From Clostridiaceae bacterium (GTDB taxonomy: Bacteria > Bacillota > Clostridia > DSM-8532): 36,829 nt of DNA. The stretch spans positions 1 to 36,829 of the forward strand of contig JAAYPS010000096.1 of the NCBI GenBank assembly GCA_012519655.1. Direction: 5' to 3'. The notes below the pieces were generated by a model. The model was not told the DNA's origin, ran no database searches, and was given only the letters and a program-made list of their open reading frames with translations. Shown here one piece after another: positions 23,184 through 32,793 of this stretch; the stretch's first letter is position 1, and each line of letters opens with the position of its first letter. The translations under genes were made by a program, and so were the position numbers.

Positions 23184-25409
23184 TCAGTTACCTCCATCTG
23201 TAAGATAATCCAATAGTTTTGCGTATTCCACTCCTGCAAGTAAAACAATTCCAGTTCCATGTGTATCATTTAACTGCCAGCCAAGATCATTTACATAGTA
23301 GTCCTCAGAAAATGAAAAACCTGATCCTTTGCAAATTCCATATACATTACCACTGGTATCTATAGCCTCACGGCATAAGCCTTTCCATGCTTTACGCACC
23401 GATTCGGTGTATTTATATTCTTCTTTGAGCCACCCATTGCGTACACCTCTTGAAAAAGCACATATAAACATGGATGTACATGATGATTCGGGGTAAGATT
23501 CATGATTGGTTAAAACCTGATGCCATAGGCCCTTTTCATCCTGAAGAGCAAGATATCCTTTACATAACTCGTTAAAATTATGGATTAGCTGTTCCCTTAA
23601 ATCATGTTCTTGAGGTAAGAAGCTTAATAGTTCAGAATATGAGAAGGCAACCCATCCATTACCACGTCCCCATGATACTTCAGTGGCCCTTTTGTGTTTA
23701 ACATCATAAACATGGGACATTATTTTTTTATCAGACCTATATAAGTACTTGTGATATAAAACTAACTGTTTTGCTGCATCGTCTATATATTGTTGTTGAC
23801 CAGTCATTTTGTAATAACGGCAAAGAAAAGGAATACTCATATATAGATCATCTGCCCAGATTGTTTCATCCATTAACAGATGTGCTGGATTTACACGGTA
23901 CAGCGTACCATCTGGTAACCTGTCTAGTTTATTGGCAATAAAGTCTGCAATATAATCTGCTATTTTTACATAATCATAACTAATATCTCTATCGTCTCTA
24001 TCTTCGTTATCATGCTCTATATCTTCTCCTATTTCTTCCAACTCTTTAGAAGTTTCAAGCATTAGAGAACCAAAAGAACCGCAATCATCCAGGGTGCTGA
24101 TTGTAGAAAGGAGGTTGTGCAGACTTGCCGCTCCATACTTTTCTTTGTCCCATAGAGCATAATCGAAATATCGTGTACACATATGTACATGTGATGTGGC
24201 ATAGTCAATAAGAGCCTTGTCATGTAGATATCGACCTGTTTCAATAAGACCGTATAGCGTCACTCCTAATGGATAATTCCAATGACCATATAATTTATTG
24301 TCATTAAAAGGTCTTATAACTGTATGCGGTTTATCAAGTCTCCAGTATACTCTGTTATCTTCAGCTCCAAAAGGTTTATCTGTTTTATAAAGATTATCAG
24401 GCTCTAACTTAGTTGAAAGAGGAATTGGACCTGCATAAACCCATTCTTCATCCGTACCCATTACTTTCAAAGGGTTAATATACTGAATTTTTCTACCGTC
24501 GAAAAAACAATCTGCTGCAAATCCCCAATCTTTTTCACTACATTCATTTATTACTAAAATATTATGATATCCACATTTCAAACAAGTTTGTAACTCAAAA
24601 TCTTTCGATGCTTCAGAATTGAAAACCAGAGATTTGTCAATGTAAATCTTAATAGGCCCTGAATTTCTACCCTTTATAATGTATTCGCCACTTTTTTCAG
24701 CGAATACTGTTGTCCATCCAATAGCTTTGCAGTTTTTTCTCAGTGAATACATTCTCATCATTTGACCCATGGTCTCTTCTTCAGGCAACCATTTATTGAT
24801 TGGGTACCACGTAACACCAGTTTCTTCTTCTTTCATCCCAACCTCTGGAAGCTGAGCCAATGGCTTGTTCAAAGGGAGAGTATACAGCCATCCCCTCTGT
24901 GATTGTCTGTCTTGTGATGGAATAATAAAACTCTGCGGTCGGTTTCTTGATGATATGGCACTTAAAGTACCTCCGCAACCAGTATTAGTGCGAATGAACC
25001 TTAATACAAAATTATTCCAACCCTTTTTCAATTGAACAGAAAAAGTCGTTGAAATATCTCTCATTCTTTCTATTAAAACATTAGGCTTGAATACTCTTTG
25101 TCCGTTGCAATATATTATGACAGGTCCAAAACAACTAATTTCAAAGGTCATGTTCATATCATGGTCACTGTAGAGTTTACTCCATGCATATACACTGCTT
25201 TCGAGAGGCGACAGTGGATACAGGTCATGAAAATCAAAAACGAATCTATAATCGTTATCCTGTCTTATACCATTTTTCTGGTATGCATAGTAAGATACAT
25301 CATATGAAGGATTTTGACCGATATAGCGACTAGCAACAGTCTTTAGAACAGTGTTGATATCCTGAGTCATTGAGAAAATGGCATGTTCGTTATCAAAATA
25401 ATAGCCCAT
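23184..25409 (-). CDS. Large two-part GH105-family hydrolase with N-terminal beta-rich extension
   Basis: 741 residues, about twice the usual GH105. The C-terminal half (about 375-735) is a GH105 alpha/alpha barrel: GHWNYPLGVTLYGLIETGRYL, ETIWADDLYMSIPFL (likely catalytic Asp pair near 519-521), VSWGRGNGWVAFSYSELL (about 578-595) and YPESSCTSMFICAFSRGV. The N-terminal half (about 1-365) is beta-rich, with two stretches resembling jelly-roll or galactose-binding-like modules (WNNFVLRFIRTNTGCGG, GEYIIKGRNSGPIKIYID); its family is not recognised. An acidic insert (EEIGEDIEHDNEDRDDRD) lies near 460-475. AAGGGGG is 9 bases before ATG 25409. It leads an operon with the acetylesterase and the short GH105, so its substrate is likely an acetylated or branched rhamnogalacturonan fragment. 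Confidence 0.88.
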   Translation of the reverse strand: MGYYFDNEHAIFSMTQDINTVLKTVASRYIGQNPSYDVSYYAYQKNGIRQDNDYRFVFDFHDLYPLSPLESSVYAWSKLYSDHDMNMTFEISCFGPVIIYCNGQRVFKPNVLIERMRDISTTFSVQLKKGWNNFVLRFIRTNTGCGGTLSAISSRNRPQSFIIPSQDRQSQRGWLYTLPLNKPLAQLPEVGMKEEETGVTWYPINKWLPEEETMGQMMRMYSLRKNCKAIGWTTVFAEKSGEYIIKGRNSGPIKIYIDKSLVFNSEASKDFELQTCLKCGYHNILVINECSEKDWGFAADCFFDGRKIQYINPLKVMGTDEEWVYAGPIPLSTKLEPDNLYKTDKPFGAEDNRVYWRLDKPHTVIRPFNDNKLYGHWNYPLGVTLYGLIETGRYLHDKALIDYATSHVHMCTRYFDYALWDKEKYGAASLHNLLSTISTLDDCGSFGSLMLETSKELEEIGEDIEHDNEDRDDRDISYDYVKIADYIADFIANKLDRLPDGTLYRVNPAHLLMDETIWADDLYMSIPFLCRYYKMTGQQQYIDDAAKQLVLYHKYLYRSDKKIMSHVYDVKHKRATEVSWGRGNGWVAFSYSELLSFLPQEHDLREQLIHNFNELCKGYLALQDEKGLWHQVLTNHESYPESSCTSMFICAFSRGVRNGWLKEEYKYTESVRKAWKGLCREAIDTSGNVYGICKGSGFSFSEDYYVNDLGWQLNDTHGTGIVLLAGVEYAKLLDYLTDGGN

Positions 25410-25538
25410 GTACAATATCCCCCTTATCAAACTACCTCGATTTGCATAAAATATAGAAAATTAGAACAAAAAAGCCTAATCTGAATAATTATTAAGTAAA
25501 TATACCTTTATAAAGCATGTCTACTAAAATATTACCTT

Positions 25539-25568
25539 ATATTATGTAGTTGTTCAATGGTATATCAA
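25539..25568 (-). promoter_or_regulatory. Possible promoter of the GH105-acetylesterase-GH105 operon
   Basis: On the minus strand TTGATA (25568-25563), an 18-base spacer and TAATAT (25544-25539). The leader to ATG 25409 would be about 120 bases. Confidence 0.45.
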
Positions 25569-25591
25569 TACCGTTTATTAGGGATATTTAC

Positions 25592-25611
25592 AAAAAGAGC
25601 TATCACTCTCC
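25592..25611 (-). terminator. Weak terminator after the toroid-protein gene
   Basis: On the minus strand GGAGAG (25611-25606) pairs with CTCTTT (25599-25594, two G-T pairs), running into five T. It starts three bases after the stop codon of the upstream gene. Confidence 0.45.
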
Positions 25612-25613
25612 TC

Positions 25614-27257
25614 TTACTTTGCTTTTATTGTTATTGTATGATCGAAATTAGTATAATCGGTCATATATAGAATGTAACTTAGCTCATTGGTTGAGTCTTC
25701 TGAATACCCACCTCTTATAAACTCGTGGGTTGCAAATCCTCCTGAAATAACAAGATTGTCATTATTCTTTGTAAAATGAAATTTGCCATTTTTAAGTATC
25801 ATACCGTTATTTCCCTTGGTTTCAATTATAAAATTATCTGCGTACAGCTTTCCAGATACAGGCAGACTTATCTCCACTCTTATTGGAATCCTGTCAATCC
25901 CATTTGTTTTTATACGGACATCAATGCCATCATTAATATCAGTGATCTCTACGATAATTTCAGTGAAACTATTTATTAGTAACTCTCTGCTTGCATTATC
26001 CATCTGCCACCAATCTTGTGTTTCAGGCTCATGCTTGAAGGGCATATAATACCAGCCATCTGCTTTAAATTTCATTATATAGGTATTTTCTTTGTGTACT
26101 ATATGGTCTGCTCTAAAGTTTCTATGTTGAAAATAACTAACACCTATTTTCATTCCCAACCTTGTTGCGTTGTTTTGAAAAAATAAAAAGTTATTCTCGT
26201 TTTGTAAAAGTGAATATGTAATGTTTCCTTTGCGAGCCCTAACCAGACCAGAGTATGGAAAGTATTTATTATATTGGGTTGGAAAGCCTTTGTTTATCAA
26301 TTCTATATCCTGCATCCAGTCATAAAGCATAAATAAATGAAGGCAATCAATAGAATAGTCATTGTTTTCAATGGCATTTAATATTATTTGATGGGCAGCT
26401 GCACTAAATTTATCTCCGTTATTTTTGCTCTTTTGAGACATATACAAGAACTGGTAGAAATACTTAGCTCCATATTCTTTTCTTCCTTTATCCTGTCTTA
26501 ATGAGTTCTCTGTAAATATTGTTCCGTCAGCATCTATCATCATTAGCATCATATTAAGGTTCCGATCCACATACTCGAGATACTTTATGTCTCCTAATTC
26601 CTCAGAAAGCATTATCATAGCTGTATTAACAACTGCATTATAGTTTCCAGAGGATCTCTCTGAGTATTCGCCATCCTCAGTACAATCAATAGGCTCAATG
26701 AAATATTCATTCATTCTGTCAATACAGCGCTCAACAAGGCTTTTATCTTCTATGATATTTGAGCAAGCTGCAAGCCCAGCCGTTATCGCCCAACGATGAT
26801 TTGGAGTATGAAAACCACCTGTTATTAAGGCATTAGCTGCACAATATATGATGGAATATAATTTGTTTTTTATATGTTCCATACTATTTACGCTATCATA
26901 CTTTTCAATTAGCCAATATGTATAAGTTAGTCTCTTTAAAATAAAAGCAGTATCAGGTGCACTTTTGAAATTACAGCTTGCATAATCAAAACTACCATCT
27001 TCACGCTGATATTTCTTTATAAAGTCATATGCAAGAGATATTCTATCTAGAAGTGATTTACTACTATAAAAATTACTTTTTGGATTTAGGTATGCAGCAA
27101 TAGCAGTACAGCAGGAATAAACCGTCATTTTTACATCTATAAATGGCCCTTCAATTGAACCATGGTCGGGTCTGTTCTTATCCATTACCTGATTACTAAT
27201 GAAATAATTAGTTTTCTTATCTGCACTTTCAACAATATAATCGTAATACTTTTTCAT
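25614..27257 (-). CDS. Unclassified alpha/alpha-toroid polysaccharide-lyase-like protein
   Basis: 547 residues, no signal peptide. The first 330 or so residues are helical with repeats suggesting an (alpha/alpha) toroid, and the rest (about 340-547) is beta-rich, ending in a sandwich-like region. This two-part layout is that of heparinase II/III-type lyases and relatives. Conserved-looking clusters are GGFHTPNHRWAITAGLAA (about 147-164), DGEYSERSSGNYN (195-207) and TENSLRQDKGRKEYG (249-263); the Asn-His and Tyr in the first two sit where such lyases carry catalytic residues. I cannot assign a CAZy family. GGAGGG is close (about 4 bases) to the ATG. It lies 73 bp after the GH38 gene, so it may act on the same glycan. 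The exact reaction is unknown. Confidence 0.7.
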   Translation of the reverse strand: MKKYYDYIVESADKKTNYFISNQVMDKNRPDHGSIEGPFIDVKMTVYSCCTAIAAYLNPKSNFYSSKSLLDRISLAYDFIKKYQREDGSFDYASCNFKSAPDTAFILKRLTYTYWLIEKYDSVNSMEHIKNKLYSIIYCAANALITGGFHTPNHRWAITAGLAACSNIIEDKSLVERCIDRMNEYFIEPIDCTEDGEYSERSSGNYNAVVNTAMIMLSEELGDIKYLEYVDRNLNMMLMMIDADGTIFTENSLRQDKGRKEYGAKYFYQFLYMSQKSKNNGDKFSAAAHQIILNAIENNDYSIDCLHLFMLYDWMQDIELINKGFPTQYNKYFPYSGLVRARKGNITYSLLQNENNFLFFQNNATRLGMKIGVSYFQHRNFRADHIVHKENTYIMKFKADGWYYMPFKHEPETQDWWQMDNASRELLINSFTEIIVEITDINDGIDVRIKTNGIDRIPIRVEISLPVSGKLYADNFIIETKGNNGMILKNGKFHFTKNNDNLVISGGFATHEFIRGGYSEDSTNELSYILYMTDYTNFDHTITIKAK

Positions 27258-27330
27258 AAACCCTCCTGACTCATTGACCTAGTAAAATTATTCTTACTTA
27301 ATGATTCATAATTCCGTGAGATTTAATAGT

Positions 27331-30300
27331 TTACTTTATATTAGTTCTTATTCTCAATGTCTTTATTTCAAAGGGCCTAAACAGAAGTGACATTTTGTTG
27401 TTATGAGTTGATATTTCTCTTTTCTTTTCCTCTAGCATATTTGTCTCCCATACCTTCGCAGCACAAATATAAGTCGATATATCGCATGCCGATGTGGTGC
27501 CAGTACTTTCATATAGTCTAAGTATTATATCACCCGAGCGATCTTCAGCAAGTTTTACAGATTCAATGATAATATTTTTCATATCGACATAAAATAGCTG
27601 TTTATCTCCCGCATCTCCTTCTATAAGTAACACAGGGGAATTTAAATTATAGGCTTCTCTAATAACATCACTTTGCGAAAAAGCACCATTCCACAGATAT
27701 ATTGAGTAAGTGAATTCATGTATTCCTCTGTCTGCTGTCATATCTGGTACAAGTGCAGATTTTAGTAAAGTAAGATTAATGCTGCCACCAGACACATTAA
27801 CACCGTACTTGCAGTCATTTAATATTGCAAAGCCTCTATTTGCTTCAGCTATCGCTGTCCATTTATGATTGCATACTTCAAACCTATCTGCATCGTATTG
27901 TCTTGACTTATGATTAGGTCTTTTTATATACCCAAACTGTATCTCGTGTAGCGCTTCATTTGTATGTATGTTAGTTGGAAAATTCACTTTCAATAGCTTG
28001 TGGTCTTCTGCCCAGTCTATCGTGGTTATAAAATCAAGCCTTCGACTCTTGCTACTTAAAATAATCTCCTGCGTCATCAACGAGTTATTTAGCTTTCTTT
28101 TCACCTTTATACTAGCAACATAGTCACCTTGACATAGCACCTCAATTTTTGCACTTGTATCCAATACCACAGGAACACTTTCATACATGCTGTCAATGTC
28201 CCAAGCGTCGTAATATGCAGTTACATCCCGATACATCTTAAAGTCATTACACAGTCCTGCAGTATAATCAAATCCAGTTTGTTTATCAAGTATCTGTGTG
28301 ATTTGACCTACTTTATTAAAGCTTACATGAAGATATTCGTTCTCCAAATAATACTCTTCACCAGTTTCGCCAGTAATAGCACCACTTGTTTCGTTTTGAG
28401 CTCTCATGTCTGCATCCAATGCTTTTCCTATGGTTTCAACTTCTTTTTTTTCCTCGGCCAATAAATCGTCATTTAGGGATGTAGCCTTTTTAATTATATT
28501 ATATTCGTCTCTTAACGGCTCAATGGTTGTCCACCCACATGAAGGTATTCTCACTTTTGCATGTGGCGTATCAGATATGTATTGAACAGGTATTATTCTA
28601 CCATCATATATTCTAACTGATTTCGTACCAGTTGGTAGGGCAATTACTTCTTCTCTCTCCCAAGATAATGAGTTAAATATTGATATTTTATTGCTCTTGC
28701 TTGTTAGAGCTGAAAAAGCTTCATGCTGTATAGCCTTGGCTGTATCAATAACTTTCTTGTAATCAGCTTCTGCCTCTTCATGTACCCTTTTAATAGAAGT
28801 ACCTGCAAGTATATCATGGAATTGATTGAATAACACAATCTTCCATAAACTTTCCAACTCATCATAAGGGTATTCTGTTTGCTCAATCTGGTTTGATATA
28901 GCAAGCCAGAATTCACATTCTCTTAATGCAAACTCAGATTTTCTATTTCCTTTCTTTGTCTTTGCTTGACTTGTATATGTACCCCTATGCGCTTGGAAAT
29001 ATAGTTCTCCAACATATTTGTTTTTGGGTAGTCCTTGTTTTTCAATATCTTTGAAGAATTCATTGGGCTGGCTCATTTTCGTTCTCGGTACTCCCTCAAG
29101 ATCACCAAGTCTTCTGGCATATTCTACATGATACCTTGTAGGTCCTCCACCGCCATCACCAAAACCAAAGGGAAATATGAACGTTGAAATATCTTCCTGC
29201 TGTTTCCTATGTTCTTCCCACTTTTGTATAATCATCTCGGGATCTAGATGAGAGTTGTTTCTGTGGTGTATGTGGGTTAATATACTTGTTCCGTCAATAC
29301 CTTCCCACATAAATATATTATACGGGAAAGGATCTGCGTCATGATAATTGCGTACTATTTTTTGTGTTGAAAAATATTCAATACCGCAACCTGTAGCAAT
29401 CTGAGGAAGTGCAGCAGAAAACCCAAAAGTATCAGGAAGCCATAAAAGTTTGCTTTCTATACCAAGCTGTTGGCTAAAAAACTTTTTCCCATAAACAAAC
29501 TGCCTTATGAGGCTTTCACCTGAAGGTAAATTCGTGTCGGGTTCTACCCACATACCACCTTCTGGCATTATTTGCTTCTGCTCAACTTTATCGAGTACGC
29601 GCTTATATAACTGTGGATAGTGTTTTTTTAACATTTCAAACAAAGGCGGTTGTGTTATAAAAAATTTGTACTCAGGATATTCGTCCATCATTTCTAGTTG
29701 GGTAGACATTGTGCGACCAATTTTCCTCTCAGTTTCCTTCAATGGCCAAAGCCACGCTAAATCAAGATGTGATTGACCAAAAATATACATAAGAGGGCTG
29801 GTTGAACCATTTACACATTTAAGAAGTGGAGCAAGTCTTTCTCTGCAAGATTTAAATGTACTAATTCTTTTTTCATATGGAAGCTCAAAATCCACAATCA
29901 ACGTAAAATCTTTCAATGCTTTTGATATTTCCTGAGCTCGCAATGATTTACTGTCGATTCTTATCATAACTTTATAAAGGGTGGTTACATCTATGAATAG
30001 TTGGAAGGCCTCTTCTTCCCAAATACCGAACGAGCTTACACCCATTTGAGCTTGATGGCCTTCTGGTTCGGGCACAGCAACCCTACCGGGTGGGGTTGGA
30101 CCAATGTTCTCAATCCGCGGGCCATGTCCTGCATAGCTTTCTATGACAATATCATATGTATTATTTGGTATCCCCGAATTTGTTAGGGTAATTTCTTCAT
30201 GAGCATGATCTATTGAGCATGATACTTTACCGTTTATATATACAATACTCTCAGCTCCAGTATCGGGTTTTACAACAATACGTTTGCCAAGTGCAGCATC

Positions 30301-30582
30301 AGGAAGTGTAATAGTTCCTTTAAACCAGCCATACTCCCATTTTGCTCCCCAACTTGCACCTGGACTCATTGGAGAAAAATTACTATTTATAGCTTCATCA
30401 TAAGTCAATAAATCATATGTAGTAAAACCTGACAGTTCAATTTCCCCTAAAGGTATATAGAAATGATTTAATAGTTCTCTAATCCAAAGTTTTATTCTTT
30501 GTCCCCATTCCTTTTGATACGGATATTCCTTAAAACCAAATAAGTACTTCTTCACTTCACTGTTCAGCTTAGTTATTTCCAT
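27331..30582 (-). CDS. Alpha-mannosidase, GH38
   Basis: 1083 residues, typical for bacterial GH38, without a signal peptide. An N-terminal beta domain (about 1-255) precedes the catalytic domain: GQSHLDLAWLWPLKETERKI with the zinc ligands His272 and Asp274, MWVEPDTNLPSGESLIRQF, and WLPDTFGFSAALPQI with the expected nucleophile Asp384. The middle three-helix region and C-terminal beta domains (about 650-1083) complete the fold. It hydrolyses alpha-mannosides with retention of configuration; linkage preference cannot be read. AGGAGG lies 6 bases before the ATG. It is sandwiched between iolG and the toroid protein on the same strand, which raises the possibility of a mannosylated inositol substrate, though this is only inference. 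Confidence 0.97.
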   Translation of the reverse strand: MEITKLNSEVKKYLFGFKEYPYQKEWGQRIKLWIRELLNHFYIPLGEIELSGFTTYDLLTYDEAINSNFSPMSPGASWGAKWEYGWFKGTITLPDAALGKRIVVKPDTGAESIVYINGKVSCSIDHAHEEITLTNSGIPNNTYDIVIESYAGHGPRIENIGPTPPGRVAVPEPEGHQAQMGVSSFGIWEEEAFQLFIDVTTLYKVMIRIDSKSLRAQEISKALKDFTLIVDFELPYEKRISTFKSCRERLAPLLKCVNGSTSPLMYIFGQSHLDLAWLWPLKETERKIGRTMSTQLEMMDEYPEYKFFITQPPLFEMLKKHYPQLYKRVLDKVEQKQIMPEGGMWVEPDTNLPSGESLIRQFVYGKKFFSQQLGIESKLLWLPDTFGFSAALPQIATGCGIEYFSTQKIVRNYHDADPFPYNIFMWEGIDGTSILTHIHHRNNSHLDPEMIIQKWEEHRKQQEDISTFIFPFGFGDGGGGPTRYHVEYARRLGDLEGVPRTKMSQPNEFFKDIEKQGLPKNKYVGELYFQAHRGTYTSQAKTKKGNRKSEFALRECEFWLAISNQIEQTEYPYDELESLWKIVLFNQFHDILAGTSIKRVHEEAEADYKKVIDTAKAIQHEAFSALTSKSNKISIFNSLSWEREEVIALPTGTKSVRIYDGRIIPVQYISDTPHAKVRIPSCGWTTIEPLRDEYNIIKKATSLNDDLLAEEKKEVETIGKALDADMRAQNETSGAITGETGEEYYLENEYLHVSFNKVGQITQILDKQTGFDYTAGLCNDFKMYRDVTAYYDAWDIDSMYESVPVVLDTSAKIEVLCQGDYVASIKVKRKLNNSLMTQEIILSSKSRRLDFITTIDWAEDHKLLKVNFPTNIHTNEALHEIQFGYIKRPNHKSRQYDADRFEVCNHKWTAIAEANRGFAILNDCKYGVNVSGGSINLTLLKSALVPDMTADRGIHEFTYSIYLWNGAFSQSDVIREAYNLNSPVLLIEGDAGDKQLFYVDMKNIIIESVKLAEDRSGDIILRLYESTGTTSACDISTYICAAKVWETNMLEEKKREISTHNNKMSLLFRPFEIKTLRIRTNIK

Positions 30583-30678
30583 GTTTTCCTCCTAAGACAT
30601 TACACTGCCACATCAGTCTACTACCCCATAATATTATAAGTAAATGCAAGATTAGTTTTTCTGCGATACTATAAATTA

Positions 30679-31689
30679 TCAAAGATAAACGGTCTCGGCT
30701 TTACCCGACTGTAGAGATTTTTTAGCAGCTTGAGCAATCAATACAGAAATAAGTCCGTCCACACCGTTCACTGGTGGTTTTTTGTTATGTAATATACAAT
30801 CAATAAATTCCCCAATTTCGTTTATAAAGGATTCCTTATACCTTTCAAGAAAAAAGTATTTTGGTTTCTCAGATAAAACACCATTTTTGTCACTTAGAAC
30901 AGCAAGAGAATTGATCTCATTTGATACTGTTATACATCCCTCCGAGCCAAAGACCTCTATACGCTGGTCATATCCGTATACTGCCTTTCTACTATTATCT
31001 ATAATACCAATAGCACCATTTTCAAACTTTAACACCACAGCCGCGGTATCTATATCACCTAAATCAGCTATTGATTTGTCCACCAACGTATCGCCCGTCG
31101 CATATACTTGTATTACCTCACTGCCAGATAAGTATCTTGCCATGTCAAAATCGTGAATTGTCATATCCATAAAAAGTCCACCCGACACTTGTATATATTC
31201 CGGTGTAGGCGGCTCAGGATCTCTTGATGTTATTTTAACAACATGTACCTTTCCTATTTTTCCCTCTCTAACAGACTCATATGCTCCTCTGAAATTCTTA
31301 TCAAACCTTCTATTAAAACCCACCTGAAAAACTACTCCTGCCTCTTTCACACAGTTGAGAACCTCTTTTATTCTATCTGGGTCCATATCAATAGGTTTCT
31401 CACAGAAAATATGTTTCCCAGCTTTTGCAGCCTCAATTGAAATTTGTGCATGGGTATCGGTCGGAGAGCATATCAAGATAGCATCAATCATTGGATCATT
31501 TAATATATCTTTATAATCTCCAGTTAGATTCTCAATTCCAAGACCATTGGCCCACTCTGATAGATTTTTGTAGAAAAGATCAGAAATAGCTGCTATTTTA
31601 ACATTTCTATGATAAGCCACAATGTTCTGTGCATGTAGCTTCCCAATTCTTCCTGCGCCAATAATACCTATATTTAATATTTTTTCCAT
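30679..31689 (-). CDS. iolG: Inositol 2-dehydrogenase, Gfo/Idh/MocA family
   Basis: 336 residues. The Rossmann motif IGIIGAGRIGKLHAQNI is at 5-21, the family EKP motif in HIFCEKPIDMD near 92-102, and the substrate-binding FMDMTIHDFDMARYLSGS near 170-187 holds the catalytic Asp and His. It oxidises myo-inositol to scyllo-inosose with NAD+. The start was moved to ATG 31689 because GGAGGT lies four bases before it; an in-frame ATG at 31707 lies upstream of that site. The identification as inositol dehydrogenase is strengthened by the nearby iolO, iolN and iolM genes, which use the product. Other family members act on other polyols, so the substrate remains partly contextual. Confidence 0.9.
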   Translation of the reverse strand: MEKILNIGIIGAGRIGKLHAQNIVAYHRNVKIAAISDLFYKNLSEWANGLGIENLTGDYKDILNDPMIDAILICSPTDTHAQISIEAAKAGKHIFCEKPIDMDPDRIKEVLNCVKEAGVVFQVGFNRRFDKNFRGAYESVREGKIGKVHVVKITSRDPEPPTPEYIQVSGGLFMDMTIHDFDMARYLSGSEVIQVYATGDTLVDKSIADLGDIDTAAVVLKFENGAIGIIDNSRKAVYGYDQRIEVFGSEGCITVSNEINSLAVLSDKNGVLSEKPKYFFLERYKESFINEIGEFIDCILHNKKPPVNGVDGLISVLIAQAAKKSLQSGKAETVYL

Positions 31690-31708
31690 GTTAACCTCCA
31701 TTTTCATT

Positions 31709-31902
31709 TAATCTCGTATAAAACAAGATTAAAGTTTTAAGAGCATTTTGGGTTAAATATTTCGCATCCAATGTACAATTCTTGTGGTATGTATTAGAAT
31801 TTCTTCAAAATATTGCACAGCAAATACTTATCATGGTTATACTGCAGAAGTCTTGTAAAAAATGCTAACTGTCTGTCTCTTAATTTCTGTATAACGAGAT
31901 TA
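31709..31902. repeat. Inverted repeats framing the iolO-iolG spacer
   Basis: TAATCTCGTATA (31709-31720) and TATAACGAGATTA (31890-31902) are inverted copies differing by one base insertion, about 170 bases apart. They frame the non-coding spacer between iolO and iolG, and the right arm includes the iolO stop codon. The arrangement could be the ends of a small MITE-like insertion or a long-range mRNA stem. There is no transposase and no clear target duplication. Confidence 0.4.
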
Positions 31903-32733
31903 CCCAGATATATTAAGGGATTTTATGTATTTAAGTCCCTCAACTGAGGCAATTTCTGGTTCTGGCCAGGGTAAATATTCAAAAGCAGCGTAACCATCGT
32001 AATTAATTTCATTAAGTGTTTTTAGTATGCCCGCAAAATCTATGTGCCCTGCTCCCGGTCTTCTTCTGTTACTATCTGCAAAATGCATATGACCAAGAAA
32101 ATCTTTGCACTCCTTTATGCTGTCATACATGCCAGTTAGACCGTGTTCTTCAATATTCATATGGAATGTATCAAGAAGGATTTTAATTTTGTTACTTCCG
32201 AGTTTTTTAATAAAATCACGCATTTCGATTGAAGAATTGTGGAAATTGTTTTCATATCTATTAACTGGTTCTAAAAGAATTGTTACTCCTTTTTTCTCAG
32301 CGTAATCGGCTAATAATAACAACGATTCGCTGTAATTTTTCATAGCTCTTTCTTTATCTTGTTTATGTCCTTCTGGAATTCTGCCCCTCATTGAGCCAAT
32401 GATAACGCCGCAATGCAATATTGAAGCAATATCAATATGTTCCTTAAGTCGTGCTATGGCTTGCCCTCTTTTGATATCATCATTATCAGTCAGAAAAAGC
32501 CCATCTAGTGTATATCCTAATCCAGTGCCAATAGTGGATATTTTAATATTGTGTTTCTGGCATACTTTGTCTATGGAGCTGGTATCTATGTCATCAGCTT
32601 TTCTAATATGTAGTTCAACGGCATCAAAACCATTTTCTGCACAGAATTCAATGGTTTTAATCATATTGCCTTTAAAAAGATATGGTGAAAATTCAGTACC
32701 AGCACTTGCTACTGTAGCACTATACTTTATCAT
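31900..32733 (-). CDS. iolO: 5-keto-L-gluconate epimerase (IolO-type TIM barrel)
   Basis: 277 residues, a xylose-isomerase-like TIM barrel. Expected metal ligands are Glu155 (LLEPVNRYENNF), Asp188 (LLDTFHMNIEE), His215/His217 (HMHFADSNRRRPGAGH) and Glu252 (AAFEYLPWP). The phrases STIGTGLGYTLDGLFLT, GVIIGSMRGR and HFADSNR..PG.GH recall the Thermotoga maritima IolO (TM0416) sequence as I remember it. That enzyme converts 5-keto-L-gluconate to D-tagaturonate in the inositol pathway. AGGAGG is 5 bases before the ATG. It lies between iolN and iolG, separated by gaps of about 190-210 bp that contain inverted repeats. A ketose 3-epimerase or other TIM-barrel isomerase is the main alternative. Confidence 0.82.
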   Translation of the reverse strand: MIKYSATVASAGTEFSPYLFKGNMIKTIEFCAENGFDAVELHIRKADDIDTSSIDKVCQKHNIKISTIGTGLGYTLDGLFLTDNDDIKRGQAIARLKEHIDIASILHCGVIIGSMRGRIPEGHKQDKERAMKNYSESLLLLADYAEKKGVTILLEPVNRYENNFHNSSIEMRDFIKKLGSNKIKILLDTFHMNIEEHGLTGMYDSIKECKDFLGHMHFADSNRRRPGAGHIDFAGILKTLNEINYDGYAAFEYLPWPEPEIASVEGLKYIKSLNISG

Positions 32734-32793
32734 AACTCCTCCTAATATGTACTTGATTATTATACTAAGAGTATTCTAATATAGTTTAATCTA

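Noticed and set aside
23183-23269. Longer N-terminus for the acetylesterase starting at 23269.
   Set aside because: The extra codons overlap the end of the GH105 gene and the SGNH fold starts right after the ATG at 23182, which has its own GGAGGT site.
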